A stretch of DNA of 64,000 bases, from contig NZ_JAQFIN010000002.1 of assembly GCF_029504695.1 (NCBI RefSeq), forward strand, positions 1-64,000, in the 5' to 3' direction. The DNA comes from Parabacteroides sp. PF5-6. GTDB taxonomy: Bacteria > Bacteroidota > Bacteroidia > Bacteroidales > Tannerellaceae. Below the pieces are notes generated by a model. The model did no database searches and was not told where the DNA came from. It saw only the letters and a list, made by a program, of their open reading frames with translations. Each line of letters begins with the position of its first letter. Position 1 is the first letter of the stretch. A program made the translations under genes and the position numbers. Shown one piece after another: positions 54,047 through 63,358 of this stretch.

Positions 54047-55174
54047 ATGAATAAAGTAATTGATTATATACGTAACAAGATCGGCTACCAGGCCCTGAGC
54101 ATTTGGACGCTGGTGTTTATTCTTGCTTTTCCGCACAACCTTTGGATCAGCCTGAGATTGTCGTTCGTTGTAGCTGTATTAACCTTAGTCAGCATCATGA
54201 TTGTGTATTATGGGAATCAGAAGGTCTTGCTTCCCCGCATCATGATGAAAGGGCGGAAAGTCACCTATGTCTTTTCGTGTATCCTGATGCTCGGCATCAT
54301 GATCAACCTGTCGGCCTACCTCGAGACGAAGGTCTACTATATGATTGTCAAGGAACCCATAGAAGATCTATTTAGAGACGGTATGCCTTTCGACGGTACG
54401 CCTTTCTATGAATACAAAGATTTCTTCTCGACCTCGAAATACATCGCTTTATTAACGATGAGCTTTGCCCTTTCCAGTCTCGTGGCTTTCGGCAAGAAAG
54501 CCAAAGAGACCACCCGCCAGAAAGAGAAGCTCTTGTCGGAACGCAAGACGCTGGAAGCCCGGGTATTGAAGTCGCAGATCAATTCGCACTTCGTGTTCAA
54601 CGCGTTGAACAATATCTATTCCATGACGTACTTCAAAGACGAGTATAGCTCGGGTTATGTGTTGAAGCTGGCGCAGATGATGCGTTACCTGATGGAAGAT
54701 TGCGAGACGGAGGTGACCCCGTTGGTCAAGGATATCGAATACATCAAGAACTTTATCGATTTCCAGAAACTACGTTTCGAATGCGATAAGGATATCCGCT
54801 TCACCTACCACGTGGAAGACGGTGCCGGCTTGTCTATCCCGCCGATGATCTTCCAGCCGTTGGTCGAGAACTGCTTTAAACATACCCCCTTGGAGGTCGA
54901 TTGCAATAGTTTTGTGCGCATCTCGCTCGAAGCCAATGCGGAACGGCTCCTTTTCGTGGCCGAGAACAGCCAGCCGATGATCAAACACGCACCGGTCGTG
55001 AAAGATCCCGGCATCGGCATCGAGAATGTCCGCCGGCGCCTGGATATCTATTACCCGGACAACCACAAACTGGAGATCTCCAATCTGCCGGAATTGTTCC
55101 GGGTGGAATTATCCATTACCTTTATAAACAGAAAAGAATCCCATGAGCGAACTACTGAGTGTTTTAGTTGTTGA
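54047..55174 (+). CDS. LytS/YpdA-type histidine kinase
   Basis: 375 residues from ATG 54047; the frame is open to 53999, but those codons are CTACTAACTACC repeat. Four membrane helices (about 18-150) precede the His_kinase domain. SQINSHFVFNALNNIYSMTYF near residue 185 carries the phospho-acceptor His. A HATPase domain with PPMIFQPLVENCFKHTPLE and GIGIENVRRRLDIYY ends the protein. Such kinases pair with LytTR regulators. The response regulator gene overlaps its end by 32 bases. Confidence 0.93.
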   Translation: MNKVIDYIRNKIGYQALSIWTLVFILAFPHNLWISLRLSFVVAVLTLVSIMIVYYGNQKVLLPRIMMKGRKVTYVFSCILMLGIMINLSAYLETKVYYMIVKEPIEDLFRDGMPFDGTPFYEYKDFFSTSKYIALLTMSFALSSLVAFGKKAKETTRQKEKLLSERKTLEARVLKSQINSHFVFNALNNIYSMTYFKDEYSSGYVLKLAQMMRYLMEDCETEVTPLVKDIEYIKNFIDFQKLRFECDKDIRFTYHVEDGAGLSIPPMIFQPLVENCFKHTPLEVDCNSFVRISLEANAERLLFVAENSQPMIKHAPVVKDPGIGIENVRRRLDIYYPDNHKLEISNLPELFRVELSITFINRKESHERTTECFSC

Positions 55175-55874
55175 CGATGAGTTTCATGCCCGCAAGCTAT
55201 TGTCGGAATATGTCTCGAAACTGCCTTTCCTGACGCTCACCGGCATGGCCTCGAATGTGTTCGAAGCTATGACGCTGTTGCAAAAGGAAAAGATCGATAT
55301 TATGCTGTTGGATATTCAGATGCCGGAGATCACCGGACTGGAATTCGCCCGCCGGTTGAAGAACCCGCCGGCGATTATTTTTACAACGGCTTACTCGGAA
55401 TATGCCGTCGAGAGCTACGAACTGGATGTGGTGGATTACCTGTTGAAACCCATCGCTTTCCCCCGCTTCCTGCAGGCGATCAATAAGGTGACCGAACGCC
55501 GGAGCAGTCATGAAGTGCCGCAACCGGTCGTAAACGTCATCAGCCAGCCGGCAGAGAAACCCGAAGAGGACAGCCTGATCGTCAAAAGCGGCTCGAAAGT
55601 GTACCGCATCCACTACAAAGAACTACTCTTTGTCGAAGGCCAGCGGGAATATGTCACGTTTCATACCACCACCCAGCGCATCACCACGCTGATCTCGCTC
55701 CGCGAACTGGAAGAACGCCTGCCCTCGGACCGCTTTATCCGCATCCACAAATCGTATATCATCGCCCTGAACCATATCGAACTGATCGATAAGAATATTC
55801 TCCAGATCGCCGGCAAAAAACTACCCATCGGCGGCAGCTACAAAGAAGCTCTAATGCGTTTATTTAAAGATTAA
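55143..55874 (+). CDS. LytTR-family response regulator
   Basis: 243 residues. The receiver domain has VVDDEFHARKLLSEYV and the phospho-acceptor Asp near residue 57 (DIMLLDIQMPEITGLEFA), with a conserved Lys in YLLKPIAFPRFLQA. A LytTR DNA-binding domain spans about 140-240 (VKSGSKVYRIHYKELLFVEG and the IRIHKSYIIALNHIELI block). It overlaps the kinase gene by 32 bases, so the pair is co-translated. Targets are unknown. The divergent efflux operon is a candidate by position. Confidence 0.93.
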   Translation: MSELLSVLVVDDEFHARKLLSEYVSKLPFLTLTGMASNVFEAMTLLQKEKIDIMLLDIQMPEITGLEFARRLKNPPAIIFTTAYSEYAVESYELDVVDYLLKPIAFPRFLQAINKVTERRSSHEVPQPVVNVISQPAEKPEEDSLIVKSGSKVYRIHYKELLFVEGQREYVTFHTTTQRITTLISLRELEERLPSDRFIRIHKSYIIALNHIELIDKNILQIAGKKLPIGGSYKEALMRLFKD

Positions 55875-55885
55875 AGCGGGAATAA

Positions 55886-55992
55886 GCTTTGCCTGCCCTT
55901 GGCAAAGCTTTGCCTTCGTCATGGCAAAAGTTTGTCACCGCCTTGGCAAAGTTTTGCCACCGGCATGGCAAAGTTTTGCCAAGGCGGTGGCA
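55886..55992. repeat. 22-bp palindromic tandem array, copy 3
   Basis: Five units with TTTG at 55886, 55907, 55929, 55951 and 55973 (spacing 21, 22, 22, 22). The unit is TTTGCCA-N6-TGGCAAA with cores TGCCCT, TCGTCA, CCGCCT, CCGGCA and AGGCGG. It lies 11 bases after the response-regulator stop and about 95 bases after the end of the convergent antiporter gene, so unlike copies 1 and 2 it is 3' of both neighbours. Confidence 0.87.
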
Positions 55993-56085
55993 ATTCATTG
56001 TCAAAAGTGAGTGGAGCAAGACGCAGGGCAGCCTGGCGGACTGGATCGCCGGGTTTGGCTACGGGCACGGTCGGGATATTACCGT

Positions 56086-57042
56086 TTATTGTCCCATAAT
56101 GAGGTAGGCGGTATATCCCACATAACAGGCAACCAGGGCGAGGCCTTCCCAGCGGGTGATGGTTCTTTTGCGGAAAAAGAGGCCGAAGACATACAATAGG
56201 ACTGCCGAAAGGATAAGTACGGAGAAGTCGACCGGGGTCAATCCCTGTATCGTCAACGGGGTGATTGTCGCGCTGCAGCCCAGGACAAAGAAGATATTGA
56301 ACAGGTTGGAGCCGATCACGTTGCCGATGGCCATTTCCGGGTTTTTCTTTAAGGCAGCGACCACCGAGGTGGCCAGTTCGGGCAAAGAGGTGCCACCGGC
56401 GACCAGGGTCAATCCGATGACCGACTCCGTCACGCCCAGGCTTCGGGCGATGCCGGAAGCGCCGTCGACAAAGATCTGTCCGCCATAGACCAACGCCGCC
56501 AGGCCGCCTGCGATATAAAAGGCAGAGCGCCAGGCGGGCATCTCTTTGATGGCGGTGTCGTCGTCGTTCGCGGTTCCGCTCTTGGCGATGGAGAAGGTAT
56601 AAGCCATAAAGATCAGAAAGAAACCCAATAAGAGCAAGCCTTCGCTGCGGCTGATGACATCGGCCGGTCCACTGCCCAATAGGACATCACTGGCGCAGAC
56701 CGACAAGACCAGGGCGGCGAGCAGACAGAGCGGGATCTCGTGCTTCAGCGTGCCCCGGGTGATGGCGATCGGCACGATAGCCGCCGTACAGCCCACGATC
56801 ATCAAGGTATTGAAGATATTACTTCCGACCACATTCCCGATAGCGATATCGGCACTGCCTTTCAGGGCGGATACCAGGCTGACGGTCAGCTCCGGAGCCG
56901 AAGTGCCGAATGCCACAATGGTAAGCCCGATCACCAGGCTTGAAATGCGAAAGCGCTTAGCGACGGCTGAAGCACCGTCGGTAAGCGCGTTAGCTCCGAT
57001 CAGAATAAGGACTAAGCCTCCTATCAGGAATAAGATATCCAT
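56086..57042 (-). CDS. CaCA-family sodium/calcium antiporter
   Basis: 318 residues with about ten membrane helices in two homologous halves. The alpha-repeat signatures GTSAPELTVSLVSALKGSADIAIGNVVGSN and GGTSLPELATSVVAALKKNPEMAIGNVIGSN are both intact, with their acidic residues. It is the YrbG/MaX-type exchanger that moves Ca2+ or K+ against Na+ or H+ across the inner membrane. The gene begins 3 bases after the DUF3127 stop and may be co-transcribed with it. Confidence 0.94.
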   Translation of the reverse strand: MDILFLIGGLVLILIGANALTDGASAVAKRFRISSLVIGLTIVAFGTSAPELTVSLVSALKGSADIAIGNVVGSNIFNTLMIVGCTAAIVPIAITRGTLKHEIPLCLLAALVLSVCASDVLLGSGPADVISRSEGLLLLGFFLIFMAYTFSIAKSGTANDDDTAIKEMPAWRSAFYIAGGLAALVYGGQIFVDGASGIARSLGVTESVIGLTLVAGGTSLPELATSVVAALKKNPEMAIGNVIGSNLFNIFFVLGCSATITPLTIQGLTPVDFSVLILSAVLLYVFGLFFRKRTITRWEGLALVACYVGYTAYLIMGQ

Positions 57043-57045
57043 ACG

Positions 57046-57429
57046 TTAGAAAGGCAGATCATCGACCGGACTGGCCGGTGGGAAGTCGGGAGCGACAGGA
57101 GCACCGGCAGGAGCAAAGTTAGCAGGCGTCACCTCACCGGCAGGAGCCGCTCCGTCGGCAGCCGGACGTTCGATGCGCCATCCGTTGATGTTCGTGTACC
57201 AACGTCCCTGATACTCGCGGCTTTCGATATCGAAATGTACCGTGATCACCTCGCCCGACTGGATCGCGGCCTGTGCGATGCGGTCGGCGCCAAACAACTG
57301 GAAGCAGACCTTCTTGGGGTATTGTTCCTGGGTTTCGATTACATACTCTTGTTTCTTCCACTCATTGCCTGTCTTGCTGACTCCACCCTGTTCGGGCAGT
57401 ACGGCAATTACTCTTCCTGTTACTTCCAT
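57046..57429 (-). CDS. DUF3127 OB-fold-like protein with an SSB-type tail
   Basis: 127 residues. An OB-fold-like N-terminal domain of about 95 residues (GRVIAVLPEQGGVSKTGNEWKKQEYVIETQ, FDIESREYQGRWYTNINGWRIE) is followed by a flexible Ala/Pro-rich linker and the last six residues VDDLPF. That ending matches the acidic tip (DDIPF) by which single-strand DNA-binding protein recruits partners. DUF3127 has no assigned function. The layout suggests it is an SSB-like single-strand nucleic-acid binder (inference). Confidence 0.85.
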   Translation of the reverse strand: MEVTGRVIAVLPEQGGVSKTGNEWKKQEYVIETQEQYPKKVCFQLFGADRIAQAAIQSGEVITVHFDIESREYQGRWYTNINGWRIERPAADGAAPAGEVTPANFAPAGAPVAPDFPPASPVDDLPF

Positions 57430-57553
57430 GTTTATTTAGTATTGTTTATTTTTAGCCTGCGAAGATAAGATTTAAATTATCAATTTTTGCTCATTCTGAG
57501 CAGAAGTTTTTCGTGACTCGGCATAATCCAAGCAAGCTTGGTTTCTGCTCTCG

Positions 57554-57928
57554 CTACTCAAAACTTTCCACTGAATCTGCCGGTCCGATCGCATCAAACG
57601 CTTCTTTCATCGACAAGAGCTCTTCTTTGATCTGCTTCAGGCGGTTGACGATATCTTCCTGCCGAACGGTAGTCTCTTTGTTGTCTTTCAACTTCTGACG
57701 GGCGCCGGCCAGGGTCATGCCCCGCTCTTTGACCAGGTGATAGATCAAACGTACGGCATCAATATCTTCCTGTTTGTAGAAACGGGTGCCTTTGGCCGTC
57801 TTCCGCGGGCGGATCACGTCGAACTCTTTCTCCCAAAAGCGGAGGGTCGACTCGTTCACCTCGAACATCTGCGCCACTTCACTGATGGAATAGTACAACT
57901 TCTGGTTCTTTTCTTTCTTTAAGGCCAT
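57554..57928 (-). CDS. MerR-family transcriptional regulator
   Basis: 124 residues. The winged helix starts YYSISEVAQMFEVNESTLRFWEKEF and continues RPRKTAKGTRFYKQEDIDAVRLIYHLV, with a short helical C-terminus (RLKQIKEELLSMKEAF) for dimerisation. No Cys-rich effector loop is present, so it is not a metal-sensing MerR. It lies 14 bases after the M23 peptidase gene on the same strand and may be co-transcribed with it. Confidence 0.93.
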   Translation of the reverse strand: MALKKEKNQKLYYSISEVAQMFEVNESTLRFWEKEFDVIRPRKTAKGTRFYKQEDIDAVRLIYHLVKERGMTLAGARQKLKDNKETTVRQEDIVNRLKQIKEELLSMKEAFDAIGPADSVESFE

Positions 57929-57942
57929 CGTTCTTTCTTCGT

Positions 57943-58926
57943 TTAGTCCATTACCTGGCCATGATTATCGGCAATCTGGATCATCCGGTCGTATTCCTCG
58001 GGCGTCAGGTCCATAAAGTAGTACCGGGCGGGATTATCATACTTGCCTCTGACCATTACTTCGTAGTGCAGGTGCGGACCGGTCGACTTTCCCGTATTAC
58101 CTACTTCGCCGATCACCTGACCGCGCTTCACCTTCTGCCCCACGCGGGCGCGATACTTACTCATGTGCCCATAAAGGGTTTCATAGCCGTAGCCGTGGTT
58201 GATCACCAGGCAATTGCCATAGCCTTGTTTCCAGGCGGCATAGGTCACCACGCCGTCGCCCGTGGCATAGATCTCAGTTCCTGTTTTGGCTGAGAAGTCC
58301 ATGCCCGTATGGAAACGGGGCACGCGGTAGATCGGGTCGATACGCATACCGTAACCCGAAGCCGTACGGGTAAGGTCCTTATTCGAGATCGGCTGGATGG
58401 CGGGAATACATTTACTGCGCTCCTCCTGGCTCTTGCCGATCGTAATCAGCTCTTCCAACGAGTTGGATTGTACATACAACTGCTTGCGCAACATATCCAT
58501 CCGGCGCGAAGTAGCCACCACCAATTCGGGATTGCTCAACTGCATCAGGTGTTCGTACCGGTTTGTACCTCCGAAGCCGGACTTGCGCACCGACTCGGGG
58601 ATAGACTCCGCCTGGAAGATCGCCCGGTAAAGGTTCTCATCCCGCTGTTGCAGGTCTTCCAACACATCCAGGGCGTCGTTCAACCGGAGGGAAAGCACCT
58701 CATATTGGGTTTGCAGGAGCTTGTTCTCCTTGCGCAGTTGAGATTCCATGGGTGAGTCGATCAGATACATGATAGCCAGGAAGGTAGCCGCGCCGAAAAG
58801 CACACCGGTGCTCAGGTGGCGCAATAGACCGTACAAGCGGTCTTTATGGGTGGGGTACACCCGTTCGTAGCTGAGTGTATTGGGGTTATAGCGGTAATAA
58901 GTTTTACGCGATTTGAATAGCTTCAT
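57943..58926 (-). CDS. M23-family peptidase (cell-wall endopeptidase)
   Basis: 327 residues from ATG 58926. The open frame continues to 59016 but overlaps the alaS promoter region. One membrane helix near 38-56 (LSTGVLFGAATFLAIMYLI) anchors it to the inner membrane with a periplasmic coiled coil (about 60-100). The LytM/M23 domain at about 200-310 shows the zinc ligands: HTGMDFSAKTGTEIYA and a C-terminal GKSTGPHLHYEVMVRG with HLH. It probably cuts peptide cross-links in peptidoglycan. It is divergent from alaS. Confidence 0.94.
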   Translation of the reverse strand: MKLFKSRKTYYRYNPNTLSYERVYPTHKDRLYGLLRHLSTGVLFGAATFLAIMYLIDSPMESQLRKENKLLQTQYEVLSLRLNDALDVLEDLQQRDENLYRAIFQAESIPESVRKSGFGGTNRYEHLMQLSNPELVVATSRRMDMLRKQLYVQSNSLEELITIGKSQEERSKCIPAIQPISNKDLTRTASGYGMRIDPIYRVPRFHTGMDFSAKTGTEIYATGDGVVTYAAWKQGYGNCLVINHGYGYETLYGHMSKYRARVGQKVKRGQVIGEVGNTGKSTGPHLHYEVMVRGKYDNPARYYFMDLTPEEYDRMIQIADNHGQVMD

Positions 58927-58970
58927 GAAACAAATATTAGCGAAATAGATGCAAATGTAATAATTTACAG

Positions 58971-58978
58971 TACTTTTG
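58971..58978 (+). promoter_or_regulatory. -7 promoter box for alaS
   Basis: TACTTTTG on the plus strand, 41 bases upstream of the alaS ATG. No TTTG lies 20 bases upstream. Confidence 0.5.
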
Positions 58979-59019
58979 CAAATCGTTTTTGAGAATATTA
59001 ACGTGAAGTGCATCATATT

Positions 59020-61644
59020 ATGTTGACAGCTAAAGAAACCCGTGAATCATTCAAAGCCTTTTTCGCATCTAAAGGCCATCAAATTGTTCCTTCCGCACCT
59101 ATGGTTATTAAAGGTGACCCCACTTTAATGTTTACAAACGCGGGAATGAACCAATTCAAAGATATTATCCTGGGCAATGTGCCTATCAAATACCCGCGTA
59201 TCGCCGACTCGCAGAAATGCCTGCGTGTGAGTGGTAAACATAACGACCTGGAAGAGGTAGGGCACGACACCTATCATCATACGATGTTCGAGATGTTGGG
59301 CAACTGGTCGTTCGGCGATTACTTCAAGAAAGAAGCGATCGGCTGGGCGTGGGAATACCTGGTAGACACCCTCGGATTGGAGCCCAAACGCCTCTATGCC
59401 ACCGTATTCGAAGGCAGCCCGGCGGAGAACCTCGAACGCGACGAAGAAGCCGCGGGGTATTGGGAAGAATTCCTGCCGTTGGATCATATCCTCAACGGCA
59501 ACAAAAAAGATAATTTCTGGGAGATGGGCGATACAGGGCCTTGCGGTCCTTGCTCGGAAGTGCATATCGACCTGCGTACGGACGAAGAACGGGCGGCAAT
59601 CCCGGGAGCGGAGCTGATAAACAAGGATCATCCGCAGGTGATCGAGATCTGGAACCTGGTGTTTATGCAATACAACCGCCTGAGCGACGGTTCACTGGTC
59701 GGTCTTCCGGCCAAGGTGATCGATACCGGTATGGGATTCGAACGTTTGTGCATGGCTATTCAAGGGAAGACGTCCAATTACGATACGGATGTGTTCCAAC
59801 CGATCATCCAGACGATCGCCACCAAGACAGGCACCCGCTACGGAGAAAACAAACCACAGGATATCGCCATGCGCGTGATCGCCGACCATATCCGTACGAT
59901 CGCGTTCTCGATCACCGACGGCCAACTGCCCTCGAACGCGAAGGCCGGTTATGTGATCCGCCGGATCCTGCGCCGCGCGGTGCGTTATGGGTATACGTTC
60001 CTCAACCGCCGCGAAGCGTTTCTGTACACCTTGATCCCATCGCTCATCGGCACAATGGGAGATGCTTATCCGGAACTGATCGCGCAGCAGACCCTGATCG
60101 AAAAGGTGATGAAAGAGGAAGAAGAATCTTTCCTGCGCACGCTGGAGACGGGTATCCGCCTGTTAGACAAGAAAATGGAAGAGGCAAAAGCCGCCGGCAA
60201 GACTACGGTAACCGGCGTGGATGCCTTTACTTTATACGATACCTATGGATTCCCCTTGGACCTGACTGAACTGATCCTGCGCGAGAACCAGATGGATGTC
60301 GATCTCGAAGAGTTTAACGCCGAGATGCAAAAACAGAAAGAACGGGCACGCAACGCGGCAGCGGTGGAAACCGGCGACTGGGTGATCCTCAAAGAAGGCG
60401 AAAGTCGCTTTGTCGGGTACGACCTGTTCGAATGCGAAGCGGAGATCCTGCGTTACCGCAAGGTCAAACAAAAGAATAAAGAACTCTATCAGCTCGTCTT
60501 CGATCAGACGCCTTTCTATGCGGAAAAAGGGGGGCAAGTCGGCGATTCCGGCCTGTTGATCGGGGAAGAGGAAAAGATTAACATATTAGATACGAAGAGC
60601 GAAAACAACCTCTCGGTGCATCTGGTCTCTCAATTGCCGAAAGATGTAACGGCGACTTTCACCGCTACGGTCAACAAAGAGAAACGGCTGCAATCGGAAT
60701 GCAACCATACGGCAACCCACCTCTTGCACGAAGCCCTGCGCGATGTCTTAGGTACGCATGTGGAACAGAAAGGTTCGTATGTCTCTCCGGAGTCTTTACG
60801 TTTTGACTTCTCACACTTCCAGAAAGTGACCGATGAGGAGCTGCGCGAAGTGGAGAAACGGGTAAACCGGAAGATCCGTGAGAATATCTCACTGGACGAA
60901 AACCGCTGCGTGCCGATCAAAGAGGCAATGGAACTGGGAGCCATGGCATTGTTCGGCGAGAAATATGGCGATGAGGTGCGGGTGATCCGATTCGGAAGCT
61001 CGGTGGAGCTTTGCGGGGGAACACATATTCCTTCCACCGGTATGATCGGAAGTATGCGTATCGTAAGCGAAAGCTCTATCGCCGCAGGTATCCGACGCAT
61101 TGAAGCAATCACGGCGGAAGGGGCCGACGATCAATACTACGCGCAACAGGATATGGTGCGTGAGGTGCGGTCGATGTTCAATAACATTCCCAATATCCTT
61201 CCGGCGATACGCAAAGCCATCGAAGAGAATTCCGGATTGCGCAAGCAGGTGGAAGACTTTATGAAGGATAAAGCTGCGATGATGAAAGAAGAACTCTTGC
61301 GCAGAGCAGTTGATCACGACGGTGTGAAGCTGGTTCGTTTCATCGGGAACGCCCATGCGGAGGTGATGAAGAATATCGCGTTCCAGATCCGTGGCGAGAT
61401 CAATGTGCCTTTTATCCTGGTGGCCGGTACGTACGAAGAATCGAAATGTTCACTGATGGTGATGCTTAGCGATAGCCTGATAGCCCAAGGACTCAACGCC
61501 GCGACCTTGGTCAAAGGAGCTTCCAGCCTGATCCAGGGGGGCGGAGGCGGACAACCTCATTTCGCAACCGCCGGAGGCAAAAAGCCCGAAGGCCTGGCCG
61601 ATGCCGTAGATAAGATCATTGAAGAGGCCGGATTGAAATACTAA
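59020..61644 (+). CDS. alaS: Alanyl-tRNA synthetase
   Basis: 874 residues from ATG 59020 ([20 protein letters not shown]); four codons upstream are also open. The class II core has [30 protein letters not shown] and [13 protein letters not shown]. The editing domain has [16 protein letters not shown] and the Cys/His set with [13 protein letters not shown]. The C-terminal C-Ala domain ends with [14 protein letters not shown]. All catalytic and editing motifs look intact. It charges tRNA-Ala. aroB follows after four bases on the same strand. Confidence 0.98.
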   Translation: MLTAKETRESFKAFFASKGHQIVPSAPMVIKGDPTLMFTNAGMNQFKDIILGNVPIKYPRIADSQKCLRVSGKHNDLEEVGHDTYHHTMFEMLGNWSFGDYFKKEAIGWAWEYLVDTLGLEPKRLYATVFEGSPAENLERDEEAAGYWEEFLPLDHILNGNKKDNFWEMGDTGPCGPCSEVHIDLRTDEERAAIPGAELINKDHPQVIEIWNLVFMQYNRLSDGSLVGLPAKVIDTGMGFERLCMAIQGKTSNYDTDVFQPIIQTIATKTGTRYGENKPQDIAMRVIADHIRTIAFSITDGQLPSNAKAGYVIRRILRRAVRYGYTFLNRREAFLYTLIPSLIGTMGDAYPELIAQQTLIEKVMKEEEESFLRTLETGIRLLDKKMEEAKAAGKTTVTGVDAFTLYDTYGFPLDLTELILRENQMDVDLEEFNAEMQKQKERARNAAAVETGDWVILKEGESRFVGYDLFECEAEILRYRKVKQKNKELYQLVFDQTPFYAEKGGQVGDSGLLIGEEEKINILDTKSENNLSVHLVSQLPKDVTATFTATVNKEKRLQSECNHTATHLLHEALRDVLGTHVEQKGSYVSPESLRFDFSHFQKVTDEELREVEKRVNRKIRENISLDENRCVPIKEAMELGAMALFGEKYGDEVRVIRFGSSVELCGGTHIPSTGMIGSMRIVSESSIAAGIRRIEAITAEGADDQYYAQQDMVREVRSMFNNIPNILPAIRKAIEENSGLRKQVEDFMKDKAAMMKEELLRRAVDHDGVKLVRFIGNAHAEVMKNIAFQIRGEINVPFILVAGTYEESKCSLMVMLSDSLIAQGLNAATLVKGASSLIQGGGGGQPHFATAGGKKPEGLADAVDKIIEEAGLKY

Positions 61645-61648
61645 TATC

Positions 61649-62890
61649 ATGGCACGTCAGCAAGTAGTGATCGTAAAAGACTTGAAGACCGAGCTTTCGG
61701 ACTTCCTGGCCTCCCTTACGTTCAACAAACTGTTTATCCTTACGGACGAAAATACGAAAAGAGCATGCCTTCCTTTGTTGCAGGATATTCCTGCGATAAA
61801 GGAAGCGACGCTGATCACGGTTGAGGCGGGCGATACGCATAAGGATATCGAACACCTGGCGCACATCTGGATGCGCCTGTCGACCGAAGGGGCCTCACGC
61901 GACTCCCTGTTGATCAACCTCGGCGGGGGCATGATCACCGATATGGGCGGCTTTGCCGGCGCGACGTTCAAACGCGGTATCCGCACGATCAATATCCCGA
62001 CCACGCTGATGGCATCCGTCGATGCCGCTGTCGGCGGGAAAACGGGGATCAACTTCAACGGCTTGAAGAACGAGATCGGTTCCTTCTACCCTCCCCTCTG
62101 CGTATTTATCGATTGCGGATTCCTGCAAACATTAGATGCGGATAACATCCTTTCCGGTTATGCCGAAATGATCAAACACGCCTTGATCAGCTCCGAAAAG
62201 GTCTTAGCCCCCCTACTGCAATTCGATCTGAACACCTTATTCTCCAACGTGCATACAGCGGAGCAACTTTCAACTCTCAACTCTCAACTTTCAACTCTCG
62301 TTTCCGAGTCCGTCGCCGTCAAAGAAAATATCGTCGAACAGGACCCTAAAGAGAAAGGAATCCGGAAAGCCTTGAACTTCGGCCACACCATCGGCCACGC
62401 CTTCGAAAGCCTTTCTTTCACCCGCCAACGCCCGATCCTGCACGGCCACGCCTCCGAAAGCCTTTCTTCCGCCCAACGCCCGATCCTGCACGGCCATGCC
62501 TCCGAAAGCCTTTCTTCCACCCAACGCCCGATCCTGCACGGCCATGCCTCCGAAAGCCTTTCTTCCGCCCAACACCCGATCCTGCACGGCCATGCCGTTG
62601 CCGCCGGAATGATCTGTGAGTTGTATCTCTCGCATAAAACCTGTGGTTTCCCCTCCGAAAAGCTCAGTCGCATCCTGTATTACATCAAAGAATACTATCC
62701 GCCCTTCGCCTACGACTGCAAAGACTACGAACGGCTGTACGAATACATGACCCACGACAAGAAAAACGAAGGCGGCATAATCAACTTCACCCTCCTGGCC
62801 AATATCGGCGACGTCCGCATCAATCAGGAAGTAAGCAAAGAGAAAATCCTCGAATCCCTCGATTTTTACCGAGAAAGCTTTGGCTTCTGA
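61649..62890 (+). CDS. aroB: 3-dehydroquinate synthase with two in-frame repeat insertions
   Basis: 413 residues; the enzyme is usually about 350-360. The NAD-binding GGGMITDMGGFAGATFKRG, the substrate/metal region VDAAVGGKTGIN, GYAEMIKHALIS (metal Glu) and LNFGHTIGHAFES (metal His) are intact, as is the final HGHAVAAGM (third metal ligand). Two insertions explain the length. One is a simple repeat coding QLSTLNSQLSTL (62264-62299). The other is three extra 16-residue copies of SESLSSAQRPILHGHA (62444-62587), placed exactly between the two metal-ligand His segments. Both keep the frame. It makes dehydroquinate in the shikimate pathway, so it should be essential. Confidence 0.95.
   Translation: MARQQVVIVKDLKTELSDFLASLTFNKLFILTDENTKRACLPLLQDIPAIKEATLITVEAGDTHKDIEHLAHIWMRLSTEGASRDSLLINLGGGMITDMGGFAGATFKRGIRTINIPTTLMASVDAAVGGKTGINFNGLKNEIGSFYPPLCVFIDCGFLQTLDADNILSGYAEMIKHALISSEKVLAPLLQFDLNTLFSNVHTAEQLSTLNSQLSTLVSESVAVKENIVEQDPKEKGIRKALNFGHTIGHAFESLSFTRQRPILHGHASESLSSAQRPILHGHASESLSSTQRPILHGHASESLSSAQHPILHGHAVAAGMICELYLSHKTCGFPSEKLSRILYYIKEYYPPFAYDCKDYERLYEYMTHDKKNEGGIINFTLLANIGDVRINQEVSKEKILESLDFYRESFGF
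62393..62587 (+). repeat. 48-bp tandem repeat inside aroB
   Basis: Units start at 62393 (51 bp, probably ancestral), 62444, 62492 and 62540 (48 bp each), then the coding sequence resumes at 62588. Each begins GGCCACGCC or GGCCATGCC and ends CCGATCCTGCAC. The units differ at only a few bases, pointing to recent duplication. Confidence 0.95.
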
Positions 62891-62910
62891 CAAAAACTTT
62901 TTTACCTTTG
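62879..62910 (+). promoter_or_regulatory. Promoter of tRNA-Pro
   Basis: TTTG at 62879-62882, exactly 20 bases, then TACCTTTG at 62903-62910. It lies across the end of aroB, 13 bases upstream of the tRNA. Confidence 0.75.
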
Positions 62911-62923
62911 CACTCGCAATAAG

Positions 62924-62997
62924 CGGGATGTAGCTCAGCCCGGTAGAGTACGCGTCTGGGGGGCGTGTGGTCGCAGGTTCAAATCCTGTCATCCCGA
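62924..62997 (+). tRNA. tRNA-Pro (anticodon GGG)
   Basis: The acceptor arm CGGGATG (62924-62930) pairs with CATCCCG (62990-62996), with discriminator A. The D arm is GCTC-AGCCCGGTA-GAGT. The anticodon stem CGCGT/GCGTG with loop CTGGGGG gives anticodon GGG. The T arm contains GGTTCAAATCC. CCA is not encoded. It reads CCC and CCU proline codons. Confidence 0.96.
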
Positions 62998-63009
62998 CGG
63001 ATTAAAATC

Positions 63010-63045
63010 AAGCACTTACGAAAGGTTTCGTAGGTGCTTTTTCTT
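63010..63045 (+). terminator. Terminator of tRNA-Pro
   Basis: AGCACTTACGAAA pairs with TTTCGTAGGTGCT (thirteen pairs including one G-T) and runs into TTTTTC. It begins 13 bases after the tRNA. Confidence 0.9.
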
Positions 63046-63083
63046 TGGGGTTTGCCAATGGTTTACACTTTCTCTGATATTTG

Positions 63084-63317
63084 GGGATCACCCCGAACCG
63101 AAGGTCGCTTAGCGAAGCGTAAAGCAAAAGTTTTGGAGTCGAAATTCGAGTGGGTATTATGGCACGCAGATGACGCAGACTAAAACGCAGATTTACGCAG
63201 ATAATTTATTATTAATTAAATATTTATCTGTGACCATCTGAGCTTTAGTCTGCGTCATCTGCGTGCTCTATTATCATCGAGTAGGAAGTTCTCCACAATA
63301 ATACGGGGTGATCCCGA
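63084..63317. repeat. Nested inverted-repeat element downstream of tRNA-Pro
   Basis: The outer arms GGGATCACCCCG (about 63085-63096) and CGGGGTGATCCCG (63305-63317) enclose inner arms GGCACGCAGATGACGCAGAC (63161-63180) and GTCTGCGTCATCTGCGTGC (63250-63268). Inner words ACGCAGATTTACGCAGAT are also repeated. It fills most of the 361-base gap before the next gene. No coding sequence is seen in it. Confidence 0.75.
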
Positions 63318-63358
63318 AATGGATACAAAAGGATAGAAAGAAAAGGGACAGTGAAAGT

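Noticed and set aside
55889-56107. Open frames through the third 22-bp array (Trp/His-rich peptides)
   Set aside because: Several frames are open only because the repeat lacks stops; the similar frames at the other arrays differ in direction and start.
62291-62992. Minus-strand open frame across the aroB repeats and tRNA-Pro
   Set aside because: Antisense to an intact essential gene and to a tRNA; repeated AVQDRALGGRKAFGG is just the complement of the 48-bp units.
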